DNA from: Roseovarius aestuariivivens
Lineage (GTDB): Bacteria > Pseudomonadota > Alphaproteobacteria > Rhodobacterales > Rhodobacteraceae
Length of the DNA stretch: 36,391 bases
Direction of reading: 5' to 3'
Assembly: GCF_004761875.1 (NCBI RefSeq)
Contig: NZ_SJEY01000017.1
Location: 1 to 36,391, forward strand
A program made the position numbers and the translations under genes. This document shows, in pieces, positions 26,117 to 35,216 of the stretch. How positions within the stretch are numbered: position 1 is the stretch's first letter; every line of letters starts with the position of its first letter. The notes beneath the pieces are model-generated. The model ran no database searches and was not told the DNA's origin. It saw nothing but the letters and a program-made list of their open reading frames with translations.

Positions 26117-27229
26117 ATGTTGAAGGCCGGAAAGGCTAGCGGGCCGGTATGGGCCCTCGGCGCCATGTCGGGTACCTCGCTCGATGGGGTCGACGCCGCG
26201 ATGGTGCTGACCGATGGAGATGTGATCTTCGATTTCGGCGAAACCGGATACCGGGCGTATTCCCCTGAGGAAGAGGCGGTTTTGCGCGACGCACTTGGCA
26301 AATGGCCGGGCGCGAACGACCTTGGGCGAGCACAGGATCTTGTCGAGGCCGCGCATATCGAGGCGCTGCGCCGTTTTTCCGGCGTCGAAATCGTGGGATT
26401 TCATGGCCAGACCCTGGCGCATGACCCGAAAGGGCGCGGGACCCACCAGCTTGGCGATGGCAGCACGCTGGCTGAGGCCTTGGGCGTGCCGGTCGTCTGG
26501 GATTTTCGCAGCGCCGATGTGGAACTAGGCGGCGAGGGTGCACCGCTGGCGCCGTTTTTCCATTTCGCGCTGGCCAAGCGAATGGGGGCACAGCGGCCGC
26601 TTGCCTTTCTCAACCTCGGGGGCGTCGGCAACCTGACCTGGATTGATCCGGTTCGGGACAGGCCCGAGGAGGCGGGCGCGTTGCTTGCGTTCGACACGGG
26701 CCCGGCGAATGCGCCAATCAATGACCTGATGGCGTCGCGGCGCGGGGTGGCGTTCGACGAAGATGGCAAACTGGCCTTGCAGGGTGAGGTTGCTCAGGGC
26801 GCGCTGGAGCTGTTCCTCGATGAGCCGTATTTCCGAAAGATGCCGCCCAAATCGCTTGACCGGAACGAGTTCGCCGACATGCTGTCGCTGGTGGCCGAGC
26901 TGGAGGACGCGGATGCCGTGGCGACGCTGACAGGCATGGCGGCGGCGGCGGTTTTGCAGGCGATGGAGCATTGTCCGCAAGCGCCCGAACGCCTTCTGGT
27001 TTGCGGGGGCGGGCGCAAGAACCCGGTGATGATGGCGATGCTGCGAGCGGCGCTGGATTGCGTGGTTGATCCGGTCGAGGCGGTGGGCCTTGATGGTGAC
27101 ATGCTGGAAGCTCAGGCCTTTGCGCATCTCGCGGTGCGTGTTGCGCGCGGTTTGCCGACCTCGTGCCCGGGCACCACGGGGGTGGCGGCGGCCGTGTCGG
27201 GCGGCACGATCAGCAGGCCGCAAGCATGA
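26117..27229 (+). CDS. anmK: Anhydro-N-acetylmuramic acid kinase AnmK (370 aa)
   Basis: It opens and phosphorylates 1,6-anhydro-MurNAc to MurNAc-6-phosphate in cell-wall recycling. The nucleotide-binding signature [16 protein letters not shown] is near residues 15-30. Later family motifs include [39 protein letters not shown] and [14 protein letters not shown]. The length is normal. The start ATG at 26117 follows gaaggaaaag. It overlaps the next gene by 4 bases (ATGA), so the pair is translationally coupled. Confidence 0.93.
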   Translation: MLKAGKASGPVWALGAMSGTSLDGVDAAMVLTDGDVIFDFGETGYRAYSPEEEAVLRDALGKWPGANDLGRAQDLVEAAHIEALRRFSGVEIVGFHGQTLAHDPKGRGTHQLGDGSTLAEALGVPVVWDFRSADVELGGEGAPLAPFFHFALAKRMGAQRPLAFLNLGGVGNLTWIDPVRDRPEEAGALLAFDTGPANAPINDLMASRRGVAFDEDGKLALQGEVAQGALELFLDEPYFRKMPPKSLDRNEFADMLSLVAELEDADAVATLTGMAAAAVLQAMEHCPQAPERLLVCGGGRKNPVMMAMLRAALDCVVDPVEAVGLDGDMLEAQAFAHLAVRVARGLPTSCPGTTGVAAAVSGGTISRPQA

Positions 27230-27975
27230 CCGCGGTTCTGGATGCCGGGGCAGGCGGCGGGCTTCGGCTGGGTCTTGTGGTGCTGTCGACGGACGAGACG
27301 CTCGAATTCGAGGCGCGGCAGGTTTTGTCCGGCCGCGCGGTCAACCTGCTTCACAACCGGATCTATTCGGATCATGCGGTGACGCCGGAAGGCCTGCGCG
27401 CCATGGAGAGGCGACTGCGCGATGCGGTCACGCTGTTGCCGCAAGAGCTTGCGGCGGTGGGCTATGGCTGTACGTCTGCATCGGTGTTCATCGGCCCCGA
27501 CACGGTGACTGCTCGGGTGCGAGAGGTGCATGCCGATGTGCCCGTCGTGAACCCGATCAGTGCCGTGGTAGCGGGGCTGCGCGTGCTTGCGGCCAAGAAA
27601 ATTGCCCTGATCACCCCCTACACGGCGCAAGTCGCGGCGCCGATGCGCGCGTTTCTGGAGGCGCGGGGCATCATGGTCGTCCGCGAGGTCAGTTTTGGCG
27701 AGGAAGACGACCGGCGCGTCGCCCGCATTTCCGAAGGCTCGACCTTCGACACGATTCGCGCCGCCGTGGCCGCAGGCGAGGTGGATGCGGTGTTCGCATC
27801 CTGCACCAACCTGCGGACTTTCGGGATCATCGAAGCCGCCGAGCGAGCAATCGGCGTGCCGGTGATCAGTTCGAACCAGGCACTGATCTGGGATCTGCTG
27901 CGGCAGGCGAAAGTGGATGCGCGGGGCTGGGGGCCGGGCCGGCTTTTCGAGACGGGAGTGAACGATGACGGGTGA
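27226..27975 (+). CDS. Asp/Glu racemase superfamily protein, maleate isomerase-like (249 aa)
   Basis: The two-Cys pattern of the Asp/Glu/hydantoin racemase superfamily is present: Cys82 in [12 protein letters not shown] and Cys193 in [14 protein letters not shown]. The motif after the first Cys (TSAS) and the central [10 protein letters not shown] match the maleate cis-trans isomerase and arylmalonate decarboxylase branch better than glutamate racemase. In that branch the cysteines act as acid/base or form a covalent succinyl adduct. The substrate is not determined. The gene overlaps anmK by 4 bases upstream and the PLP-enzyme gene by 11 bases downstream, so the three form one operon. Whether the product takes part in cell-wall D-amino acid metabolism is only a speculation from that context. 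Confidence 0.75.
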   Translation: MTAVLDAGAGGGLRLGLVVLSTDETLEFEARQVLSGRAVNLLHNRIYSDHAVTPEGLRAMERRLRDAVTLLPQELAAVGYGCTSASVFIGPDTVTARVREVHADVPVVNPISAVVAGLRVLAAKKIALITPYTAQVAAPMRAFLEARGIMVVREVSFGEEDDRRVARISEGSTFDTIRAAVAAGEVDAVFASCTNLRTFGIIEAAERAIGVPVISSNQALIWDLLRQAKVDARGWGPGRLFETGVNDDG

Positions 27976-29104
27976 CAGGCTGAAACCGGCCACGGTCGCG
28001 GCGCGGGCGGCGGGTGCGCATGAGCCGGCCTCGGGTGGCGTTGTGCCGGGGATCTCGGTGGCGACGACATATTTGCGCGGCGAAGACTATGCGCTGCTGC
28101 GTCCCGACAACATTTATGGGCGCGACCAGAACGATACCGTGCGGCAGGCCGAAGAGGTTTTGCGTGCGCTGGAAGGCGCGTCGGCCAGCCTTCTTTTTCC
28201 GTCCGGCATGGCGGCGGTCGCCGCGCTTTTCCGGCAGGTGCCTACCGGGGGGCGGATCGTGATCCAGTCCGGCATCTACTGGGGTGTGACCGCGTGGGCG
28301 CGGGCGTTTTGCACCCGGCGCGGTATTACGCTGGATGAAGTGGACGCCGCCGACGCGGGTACGCTCGGCTCTGCCTGCACCAAGCCCGCCGACCTCGTTT
28401 GGATCGAAGTGCCGTCGAACCCGTGGCTGAAGAGTGTGGATGTGGCGGGTGCGTCGAAGGCGGCAGCGCGCGCAGGCGCGATCCTGGCGGTCGACGCCAC
28501 CTCGGCGAGCCCGATCCTGCTGCGACCGCTGGAGCTTGGCGCGGACCTTGTGATGCATTCGGCCACAAAGGTGATGAACGGGCATTCCGATGTGCTGGCC
28601 GGGGTTCTTTCGGTGCGCGATGCAGACAGCGCTATCTGGCAGGCGGTCGCCAGAGATCGCCATGACGCGGGCGCCATCATCGGCCCGTTCGAGGCCTGGC
28701 TATTGATGCGCGGCCTGCGCACGCTGCCGCTTCGGATCGAGCGGATGTGCCGGACCGCACTGACCTTGGCGCAGTCGCTTGACCAGCATGACGCGGTCGA
28801 GGCGGTTCTTTATCCCGGGTTGCCGTCGCATGGTGGACACGACATCGCCAAAAGCCAGATGCAGCGCGGATTTGGGTATCTCATGTCGGTGCTGGTGCGG
28901 GGCGGGCACGCGGATGCGGCGCGGGTGGCCTCAAAACTGCAATTGTTCGGGCGGGCCACATCGCTGGGCGGTGTCGAAAGCCTTGTCGAGCATCGGCACG
29001 TCATCGAGCCGGAGACGGGTATACCGGAGAACCTCTTGCGTTTGTCGATCGGGATCGAGGATGAGGCCGATCTGTGGGCCGATCTTGCGCAGGCCCTTGC
29101 GTAA
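27965..29104 (+). CDS. Cys/Met metabolism PLP-dependent enzyme (379 aa)
   Basis: Fold type I PLP enzyme of the trans-sulfuration family (cystathionine beta-lyase or gamma-synthase-like). Seen: the phosphate-binding Tyr region NIYGRDQND (49-57); SLLFPSGMAAV (76-86); the PLP-ring Asp178 in VDATSASP; and the Schiff-base Lys202 in HSATKVMNGHSDVLAG. The C-terminal end has SLGGVESLVEHRH, matching the SLGG-ES motif that binds substrate carboxylate. Size and order of motifs are normal. It overlaps the upstream racemase-like gene by 11 bases. The exact reaction (beta- or gamma-elimination or replacement) is not fixed by sequence; genome annotation pipelines often call such proteins cystathionine beta-lyase. 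Confidence 0.85.
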   Translation: MTGDRLKPATVAARAAGAHEPASGGVVPGISVATTYLRGEDYALLRPDNIYGRDQNDTVRQAEEVLRALEGASASLLFPSGMAAVAALFRQVPTGGRIVIQSGIYWGVTAWARAFCTRRGITLDEVDAADAGTLGSACTKPADLVWIEVPSNPWLKSVDVAGASKAAARAGAILAVDATSASPILLRPLELGADLVMHSATKVMNGHSDVLAGVLSVRDADSAIWQAVARDRHDAGAIIGPFEAWLLMRGLRTLPLRIERMCRTALTLAQSLDQHDAVEAVLYPGLPSHGGHDIAKSQMQRGFGYLMSVLVRGGHADAARVASKLQLFGRATSLGGVESLVEHRHVIEPETGIPENLLRLSIGIEDEADLWADLAQALA

Positions 29105-29115
29105 GCTGCGTTGCG

Positions 29116-29760
29116 TCAGCGATGCGCCGGGGCCGCGCCCCGTGGGAGCGGCGTAAATCGTCCTTCGTCGCGGATCCCGTCGTAAAGCTGGTATTCTGCA
29201 GCGAACATGTCGCGGAAACGCGCCTCGGTCTCGGGACTAAGGGACGTCTCGCCCGGGGGCGACTCGTTGAGACGCCGGGTTTCAACGGCCACGCCAAGCC
29301 TGTCGGCTAGAAACTTCGTCAGTCCGGCCTGGTCCTCGTAGCGGAAAAGATGCGTGACGCCGGTGCCGTTTTTGTGCGGTTCAAGGAATTTCGCCTGACT
29401 TCCCACATTTGCGAAGGCCGGCCGGTCGGGTTGCATATAGGCCTGAACGAAGGCGTCGAAGCTGATTTCGTAGGTCGAATTGCGCGTGCCCTCCATGCCG
29501 CTGCGGCGACGATAGCGGTACCAGCTTCCCAACCAGTCGATTGGGTCCCGCATCACCGCGAGGATATCGAAATCCTCGCCGACGAATTTCTCGAGGGCGG
29601 GGCGGAAGAATCGATGATAGCGGAAGACCGGCGCGTGCTTGAGTTCCGGCGGGTCGCGCACGACTATGGAGGCGCGGGTTGCCAGCGCGGCCTCGTACGC
29701 GGTCGTGCCGGTCTTGGGCACCGACAGAAACACCAGCTTGTCGTTTGAAAACACCAGCAT
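29116..29760 (-). CDS. Small sulfotransferase-family protein (214 aa)
   Basis: The protein begins MLVFSNDKLVFLSVPKTGTT; PKTGTT (15-20) is the 5'-phosphosulfate-binding loop for PAPS. A second motif, AVMRDPIDWLGSWYRYRR, matches the 3'-phosphate-binding segment. Together these point to a cytosolic PAPS-dependent sulfotransferase of the short bacterial type. The acceptor is unknown. The start at 29760 follows gaggga; an open extension to 29844 has no support. It is convergent with the PLP-enzyme gene (11 bases apart) and divergent from recA. Confidence 0.75.
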   Translation of the reverse strand: MLVFSNDKLVFLSVPKTGTTAYEAALATRASIVVRDPPELKHAPVFRYHRFFRPALEKFVGEDFDILAVMRDPIDWLGSWYRYRRRSGMEGTRNSTYEISFDAFVQAYMQPDRPAFANVGSQAKFLEPHKNGTGVTHLFRYEDQAGLTKFLADRLGVAVETRRLNESPPGETSLSPETEARFRDMFAAEYQLYDGIRDEGRFTPLPRGAAPAHR

Positions 29761-29849
29761 GCGCGATCTCGTCCCTCGTGCGGATTTGGCCTGTCGGCAT
29801 AAACCACTCTTTAACCCTTCTGGCGAAAAATAAAACCAAGACAATTTTC

Positions 29850-29877
29850 TTGAAATGTTCTCCTTTTGTCTTCATAC
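29850..29877 (+). promoter_or_regulatory. Candidate recA promoter
   Basis: ttgaaa (29850-29855) could serve as -35 and tcatac (29872-29877) as -10, spaced by 16 bases. The SOS box lies immediately downstream of the -10, a usual place for LexA repression. The -10 match is poor, so this is tentative. Confidence 0.35.
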
Positions 29878-29883
29878 CCATGG

Positions 29884-29898
29884 GAACAAGAGGTGAAC
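29884..29898 (+). promoter_or_regulatory. LexA SOS box of recA (GAAC-N7-GAAC)
   Basis: The bases gaacaagaggtgaac form the exact alphaproteobacterial SOS consensus, a direct repeat GAAC with 7 bases between. This differs from the CTG-N10-CAG box of gammaproteobacteria and supports the taxonomic placement. It ends 52 bases before the recA start codon. It predicts LexA-controlled, DNA-damage-inducible recA expression. Confidence 0.85.
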
Positions 29899-29950
29899 GA
29901 AAGCAGCGATGGACGCCCGCTTTGGCGTATGAAATAAGGACGTGACAGGT

Positions 29951-31030
29951 ATGGCAACGGCAGATCTTTTGACAATGGACTCAAAGAAAAACGCGGACCG
30001 CCAGAAGGCGCTGGACAGTGCCTTGGCACAGATCGAGCGGCAGTTTGGCAAGGGCTCGATCATGAAGCTTGGCGCCGACAACCCGGCTCAGGACATTGAA
30101 TCGACCTCGACCGGCTCGCTTGGGCTGGACATAGCGCTTGGCATCGGCGGCCTGCCGAAGGGCCGGATCGTTGAAATCTACGGACCCGAAAGTTCGGGCA
30201 AGACGACATTGACGCTGCATTGCGTGGCCGAGGAGCAGAAAAAGGGCGGGGTTTGCGCCTTTGTGGATGCCGAGCACGCGCTTGATCCGATCTATGCGCG
30301 CAAGCTGGGCGTCGATCTTGACGAGCTTCTGATTTCACAGCCCGACACGGGCGAACAAAGCCTCGAGATTGTCGATACGCTCGTGCGCTCGGGTGCGGTC
30401 AGCATGATCGTGGTGGATTCCGTGGCCGCGTTGACGCCGAAATCCGAACTTGAAGGCGATATGGGCGACAGCAGCGTCGGCGTGCACGCCCGTCTCATGA
30501 GCCAGGCGATGCGCAAACTGACCGGCTCGATCAGCCGGTCGAAATGCACGGTGATCTTCATCAACCAGATCCGCATGAAGATCGGCGTGATGTTCGGCAG
30601 CCCGGAGACAACAACGGGTGGTAACGCCTTGAAATTCTACAGTTCCGTGCGTCTCGATATCCGCCGGATCGGGTCGATCAAGGACCGTGACGAGGTCGTG
30701 GGCAACCAGACCCGCGTGAAAGTGGTCAAGAACAAGGTGGCGCCGCCGTTCAAGCAGGTCGAGTTCGACATCATGTATGGCGAGGGTATTTCCAAGCGCG
30801 GAGAGCTTCTTGATCTCGGCGTGGCTGCGGGCGTGGTCGAGAAATCGGGCAGCTGGTTCAGCTACGGCGATGAGCGTATCGGCCAGGGCCGCGAGAACGC
30901 GAAAAACTTCCTGAAAGAGAACAAGGCCATCGCGCTGGCGATCGAAGACAAGATCCGCGCCGCGCACGGGCTTGATTTCGACATGAAGGGACAGATGAGC
31001 GACGATGACGAGGACATCGTCGAGGCCTGA
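29951..31030 (+). CDS. recA: Recombinase RecA (359 aa)
   Basis: It forms ATP-dependent filaments on single-stranded DNA for homologous recombination and for LexA self-cleavage. Walker A is GPESSGKTT (78-86), Walker B lies in [11 protein letters not shown], and the L2 and ATP-sensing region contains [20 protein letters not shown]. The acidic C-terminal tail ([10 protein letters not shown]) is typical. The ATG at 29951 is chosen over a GTG nine bases upstream because it gives the usual N-terminus and follows aagga (29936-29940). It is regulated by the SOS box upstream and ends at a strong terminator. alaS follows on the same strand, as in many Rhodobacterales. Confidence 0.97.
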   Translation: MATADLLTMDSKKNADRQKALDSALAQIERQFGKGSIMKLGADNPAQDIESTSTGSLGLDIALGIGGLPKGRIVEIYGPESSGKTTLTLHCVAEEQKKGGVCAFVDAEHALDPIYARKLGVDLDELLISQPDTGEQSLEIVDTLVRSGAVSMIVVDSVAALTPKSELEGDMGDSSVGVHARLMSQAMRKLTGSISRSKCTVIFINQIRMKIGVMFGSPETTTGGNALKFYSSVRLDIRRIGSIKDRDEVVGNQTRVKVVKNKVAPPFKQVEFDIMYGEGISKRGELLDLGVAAGVVEKSGSWFSYGDERIGQGRENAKNFLKENKAIALAIEDKIRAAHGLDFDMKGQMSDDDEDIVEA

Positions 31031-31056
31031 CCGGACATTATAATCTGATCGGATCG

Positions 31057-31082
31057 GCCCGGGTTTTTTACCCGGGCTTTTT
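31057..31082 (+). terminator. Intrinsic terminator after recA
   Basis: An 8-bp stem, gcccgggt (31057-31064) with acccgggc (31070-31077), encloses a five-T loop and is followed by ttttt (31078-31082). This is a classic rho-independent terminator, 27 bases after the recA stop, separating recA from alaS. Confidence 0.9.
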
Positions 31083-31177
31083 CGTGCGCGCGTTGCTGTG
31101 GACAGCGCTTCGGTGGGCGGCTACATCAGCGGAACGCCATTTTGACGCGCAACATCCCGCGAAAGAGACGCCTCCAA

Positions 31178-33835
31178 ATGCCCACGCTCAACGAGATCCG
31201 CTCGACATTCCTCGATTTCTTCCGGCGCAACGATCACGAGATCGTCCCGAGCTCTCCGCTCGTGCCGCGCAACGATCCGACGCTGATGTTCACGAACTCC
31301 GGCATGGTACAGTTCAAAAATCTGTTCACCGGTGTCGAGCATCGCGATTATACGAGGGCGTCGACAAGCCAGAAATGCGTGCGGGCGGGTGGAAAGCACA
31401 ATGACCTCGACAATGTCGGATATACCGCACGGCACCACACGTTTTTCGAGATGTTGGGCAACTTCAGTTTCGGCGATTATTTCAAAGAGCAGGCGATCTG
31501 TTATGCGTGGGACCTCCTGACCAAGGATTTCGGGATTGACAAGTCGAAGCTCTTGGTCACCGTTTATCATACCGACGAAGAGGCCGCTGAAATCTGGAAG
31601 AAATACGCGGGCCTTCCCGAGGACCGGATTATCCGCATTGCCACGGATGACAATTTCTGGTCGATGGGCGCGACCGGCCCCTGCGGCCCTTGCACCGAGA
31701 TCTTCTATGACCACGGGCCGGATATCTGGGGCGGGCCTCCGGGCAGCCCGGAGGAGGATGGTGACCGCTTCATCGAGATCTGGAACCTCGTCTTCATGCA
31801 GAACGAGCGGTTCGAGGACGGCACGCAACGCGACCTGGACATGCAATCCATCGACACTGGGATGGGTCTGGAACGGATTGGCGCGCTTCTGCAAGGCAAG
31901 CACGACAATTACGACACCGACCTGATGCGCAGTCTGATCGAGGCCAGCGCGAACGCCACGGACGGCTCCCCGGATGGGCCCGGTAACGTGCACCACCGGG
32001 TGATCGCCGATCACCTGCGCTCGACCTCCTTCCTGATTGCCGATGGGGTCATGCCCTCGAACGAGGGGCGTGGTTATGTTCTGCGTCGGATCATGCGTCG
32101 TGCGATGCGCCATGCGCATCTTCTGGGTGCGCAGGACCCCGTGATGCATCGACTTGTGCCGTCGCTGGTCAGCCAGATGGGCCAGGCTTTCCCGGAACTC
32201 GGACGGGCGCAGGCGCTCATTACCGAAACGCTGGAGCTGGAGGAAACGCGGTTCAAGCAGACGCTTGACCGGGGATTGCGGCTTCTGAACGACGAACTGG
32301 AAAAACTGCCCGAGGGAAGCCCCCTGCCAGGTGCTTCGGCGTTCAAGCTTTACGACACCTATGGCTTCCCGCTCGACCTGACGCAGGATGCGCTGCGCGA
32401 GCGCGGGCGCGAAGTGGATTTGCCGGGCTTCGATGCCGCGATGGCGGAACAGAAGGCCAAAGCGCGCGCGGCCTGGTCCGGCTCGGGCGAGGCGGCGGAT
32501 TCGACCGTTTGGTTTGATATCGCCGAGACACATGGCACGACCGACTTTCTCGGCTACGATACCGAAGTGGCCGAGGGCCAGATCCTTGCGCTGGTCAGAG
32601 GGGGCGCGCAGGTCGACAGGGCGGCAGAGGGCGAGACCGTGCAAATCGTGCTGAACCAGACGCCGTTTTATGCCGAATCCGGCGGGCAGGTCGGCGATAG
32701 CGGCTGGCTTCGGACCGAAACTGCCGTGGCCAAGATCACCGACACGAAAAAAGTGGCTGGTGTCTTTATCCATTTCGCGGAAATCGAGGGGGGCGAGATC
32801 GTCAAAGGCACACCGGCGCAGCTTGAGGTCGATCATGGACGCCGCAGCGCCATTCGCGCGAACCATTCCGCCACGCATCTGCTGCACGAGGCCCTGCGGC
32901 ACGCGCTTGGCGATCACGTGGCGCAGCGCGGCAGCCTCAACGCGCCGGACCGGCTGCGGTTTGATTTCAGCCATGCCAAGGCGCTGACGGGCGAGGAGGT
33001 GGCGCAGGTCGAGGCGGATGTGAATGCCTATATCCGTCAGAATGCCCCGGTCGAGACACGGATCATGGCGCCGGATGACGCCCGCGAGCTGGGTGCGCAG
33101 GCACTTTTTGGAGAGAAGTACGGCGACGAGGTTCGCGTCGTGTCGATGGGAATCGATCCCGCCTCGGGTAAGGGCATGGACGGAAAAACGTATTCGATCG
33201 AACTGTGTGGCGGCACCCATGTGCGTCAGACCGGCGATATCGGGCTTTTCGTGGCGATCGGGGAAAGCGCCTCAAGCTCGGGCGTGCGCCGGATTGAGGC
33301 GTTGACCGGCGAGGCCGCGCGCAAGCATCTGAGCCTGAAGGAACGGCAACTGGCCGAGGTGGCGCAAGAGTTGAAGGCGCAGCCAGCCGATGTGCTGGAC
33401 CGGCTACGCGCGCTTCTCGACGAACGGCGAGCGTTGTCGAACGAGGTGGCGCAGCTGCGCCGCGAGCTGGCCATGGGTGGCGGTGCCACAAGCGGGCCCG
33501 AGGCGAAGGATGTGGGAGGCATCAAGTTTCTCGCACAAGTGCTGCCGGGCGTGTCCGGCAAGGAACTGCCGCCACTGATCGACGAGATGAAGGCGAAGCT
33601 TGGGTCGGGCGCAGTCCTTCTGATCGGCGAGGCGGATGGGAAAGTCGCCGTCGCCGCCGGAGTGACGAAGGACTTGACCGACGCCCACTCGGCGGTTGAT
33701 CTGGTCAAGGCGGTGGTGGCCGAGCTTGGCGGTAAGGGTGGCGGTGGCCGGCCCGATATGGCGCAAGGCGGGGCCAAGGATGCCAGCAACGCCGACGCCG
33801 CGATCGCGGCGGCGGAACGGGTTCTGGGCGGCTGA
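31178..33835 (+). CDS. alaS: Alanyl-tRNA synthetase AlaS (885 aa)
   Basis: It charges tRNA-Ala and removes mischarged Ser or Gly. The N-terminal class II catalytic domain has TSTxxDFF-type and [18 protein letters not shown] segments. The editing domain carries the zinc-binding pattern [12 protein letters not shown] (about 561-572) with CGGTHV (about 677-682). The C-terminal C-Ala domain ends in the glycine-rich [11 protein letters not shown]. Length and order are normal. The start ATG at 31178 ([11 protein letters not shown]) matches the usual N-terminus; the open frame from 31142 is an unsupported extension. No T-box or other leader structure is recognised in the 95 bases after the recA terminator. 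Confidence 0.97.
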   Translation: MPTLNEIRSTFLDFFRRNDHEIVPSSPLVPRNDPTLMFTNSGMVQFKNLFTGVEHRDYTRASTSQKCVRAGGKHNDLDNVGYTARHHTFFEMLGNFSFGDYFKEQAICYAWDLLTKDFGIDKSKLLVTVYHTDEEAAEIWKKYAGLPEDRIIRIATDDNFWSMGATGPCGPCTEIFYDHGPDIWGGPPGSPEEDGDRFIEIWNLVFMQNERFEDGTQRDLDMQSIDTGMGLERIGALLQGKHDNYDTDLMRSLIEASANATDGSPDGPGNVHHRVIADHLRSTSFLIADGVMPSNEGRGYVLRRIMRRAMRHAHLLGAQDPVMHRLVPSLVSQMGQAFPELGRAQALITETLELEETRFKQTLDRGLRLLNDELEKLPEGSPLPGASAFKLYDTYGFPLDLTQDALRERGREVDLPGFDAAMAEQKAKARAAWSGSGEAADSTVWFDIAETHGTTDFLGYDTEVAEGQILALVRGGAQVDRAAEGETVQIVLNQTPFYAESGGQVGDSGWLRTETAVAKITDTKKVAGVFIHFAEIEGGEIVKGTPAQLEVDHGRRSAIRANHSATHLLHEALRHALGDHVAQRGSLNAPDRLRFDFSHAKALTGEEVAQVEADVNAYIRQNAPVETRIMAPDDARELGAQALFGEKYGDEVRVVSMGIDPASGKGMDGKTYSIELCGGTHVRQTGDIGLFVAIGESASSSGVRRIEALTGEAARKHLSLKERQLAEVAQELKAQPADVLDRLRALLDERRALSNEVAQLRRELAMGGGATSGPEAKDVGGIKFLAQVLPGVSGKELPPLIDEMKAKLGSGAVLLIGEADGKVAVAAGVTKDLTDAHSAVDLVKAVVAELGGKGGGGRPDMAQGGAKDASNADAAIAAAERVLGG

Positions 33836-33866
33836 TCCGCCCGGCATCCTTTGGGAGGAAAAGATC

Positions 33867-34151
33867 ATGAGCGCCTACCTGATTGCCCGGATCACCGTGA
33901 CGAACCCGGAAGATTACCAAGCCTATGCAAGTCAGACGCAGGCCCTTGTCGAAATGGTCGGCGGGCGTTTCCTGGCCAAGGGCGGCACCCAGGTGCAGGT
34001 CGAGGGCAATAGCCCGGACCGGCATGTCATCATCGAGTTCCCCGACCGACAGACCGCGCTCGAATGGTACCATTCCGATGACTATCAACGCATTCTGCCC
34101 ATCGCCATGTCGTCGAGCAAACGCGACATGGTGATTGTGGACGGCATTTGA
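33867..34151 (+). CDS. DUF1330 family protein, copy 1 (94 aa)
   Basis: The product starts MSAYLIARITVTNPEDYQAY and has the family pattern: a first beta-strand, an E-x-Y helix, GGRFLAKGG, then a strand and ALEWYHSDDYQRI. DUF1330 proteins are small ferredoxin-fold (dimeric alpha/beta-barrel-like) proteins with no established function. The ribosome site gggagga precedes the start. It lies 31 bases after alaS and 13 bases before a paralogue, so it may be co-transcribed with both. Confidence 0.85.
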   Translation: MSAYLIARITVTNPEDYQAYASQTQALVEMVGGRFLAKGGTQVQVEGNSPDRHVIIEFPDRQTALEWYHSDDYQRILPIAMSSSKRDMVIVDGI

Positions 34152-34164
34152 AGGAGAGACCGTG

Positions 34165-34452
34165 ATGCCCGCGCTTTGGATTGCCCATGTGACCGTGACC
34201 GACGAAGAGGCCTATGGCAAATACGCCAAGCTGGCGGGTCCCGCCATCGCTGCGCATGGTGGCGAGTTTCTGGCACGCGGGGCGCGATTTGTGCAGCTTG
34301 AGGGCAAGGAGCGCCCGCGTAATGTGGTCGCCCGTTTCCCGAGTCTGGAAGCGGCCGAGCAGTGTTATCGCAGCGACGATTATCAGCAAGCGCTGAACCA
34401 TGCCAAGGGCGCGTCCGAGCGCGAGTTGGTGATTGTAGAGATCGACGGCTGA
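34165..34452 (+). CDS. DUF1330 family protein, copy 2 (95 aa)
   Basis: Tandem paralogue of the preceding gene, with the same pattern MPALWIAHVTVTDEEAYGKY, GGEFLARGARFVQLEG and CYRSDDYQQAL. The overall match is moderate, so the duplication is old. The ribosome site aaggag (34151-34156) overlaps the stop codon of copy 1 by one base and is 8 bases from the ATG. A heterodimer of the two is conceivable for this fold, but nothing in the sequence proves it. Confidence 0.85.
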   Translation: MPALWIAHVTVTDEEAYGKYAKLAGPAIAAHGGEFLARGARFVQLEGKERPRNVVARFPSLEAAEQCYRSDDYQQALNHAKGASERELVIVEIDG

Positions 34453-34464
34453 GCGCTGCGCTCA
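34450..34464. terminator. Hairpin containing the stop codons of two convergent genes
   Basis: tgagcg (34450-34455) and cgctca (34459-34464) pair perfectly around a ctg loop. The left arm begins with the TGA stop of the second DUF1330 gene, and the right arm ends with the reverse complement of the TGA stop of the opposing gene. The two genes are only 9 bases apart. There is no T tract, so a termination role is uncertain. Confidence 0.4.
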
Positions 34465-35145
34465 GGGGTGCACGCGGTCCATCAGAACATGGCCTGACAT
34501 GACCTGACCCACGAAGGCGCAGGGATCGGGCCGCTGGTTGAGATGAGCCCACGCCTTGCGGGCAAAGCTTTGCGGCGCCATGAACAGCAGCATGACATTG
34601 ATTTCGTCGCGCGAGATTGTGCGCGTCTCGGTCATGGCCTTGAACGGCGCGCGTTCGGCTTCGGTCAGCACGCGGACCTGGGCGGTATAGGCCAGGTACT
34701 CAGCCGCCACCACGCAACTTTCAAGCGGGCAGGGCCGCGCATCGAACGCCGCATGGGCGAGTTCGTGCGCCACCAGCGTGTCGAAAAAACGGGGCGTGGG
34801 AAGGTGCGCGAAGGCGCTGGTTTCCGACCGGGCCTCTTCCAGCGCCCGTGGCGAGAGCAGGTCGATGCGGTCCTCGCCGCAATGGTATAGCCCCAGACAG
34901 TCTTTCGCCAATTCCTCACGCAGGGTCAGGGTGATCGGTCGATCGAGCGGCATCTCGCACTGCGTCATTTGCGCGATCGCGGTTTGAGCGGCGCGGCAGG
35001 AGCGCGCGGCATCTTCCGGGTTCGCGGCCTCGACCGTGACGGAGGTCTGTGGACACAACACCGGCTCGGACGCGCGACCGCCCTGGCTGAGGACCAGACA
35101 CAGCGTGAGGTTGAAGATCGCGAAGCGGAACAAGGTATGGATCAT
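34462..35145 (-). CDS. Exported HELAH-motif protein of unknown function (227 aa)
   Basis: From the ATG at 35145 the protein has a signal peptide (MIHTLFRFAIFNLTLCLVLS, then QGGRAS before EPVLC). The mature part has several Cys residues (for example 31, 50, 63, 83, 89, 139, 144), which fits a disulfide-bonded periplasmic protein. The segment LVAHELAHAAFD holds an HExxH motif (127-131). Glu149 in VVAAEYLAY, 18 residues later, could be the third ligand of a gluzincin-type zinc peptidase. It resembles Rhodobacteraceae proteins filed as uncharacterised domain families. The start follows agga; a GTG at 35160 is possible. It is divergent from the histidine-phosphatase gene. Confidence 0.7.
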   Translation of the reverse strand: MIHTLFRFAIFNLTLCLVLSQGGRASEPVLCPQTSVTVEAANPEDAARSCRAAQTAIAQMTQCEMPLDRPITLTLREELAKDCLGLYHCGEDRIDLLSPRALEEARSETSAFAHLPTPRFFDTLVAHELAHAAFDARPCPLESCVVAAEYLAYTAQVRVLTEAERAPFKAMTETRTISRDEINVMLLFMAPQSFARKAWAHLNQRPDPCAFVGQVMSGHVLMDRVHP

Positions 35146-35216
35146 TGGGCGATCCTGCACGACGGGTGGTCGGGTGAGAAGCGCAATCTATCTTCTCGTC
35201 AAACGGAGGCAATGGC

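Noticed and set aside
31083..31177. T-box or other leader before alaS
   Set aside because: No T-box sequence or specifier hairpin could be seen, and T-boxes are not expected in this group.
31121..33220. 699-codon minus-strand open frame
   Set aside because: Antisense to alaS, which is certain; high GC creates the long shadow.
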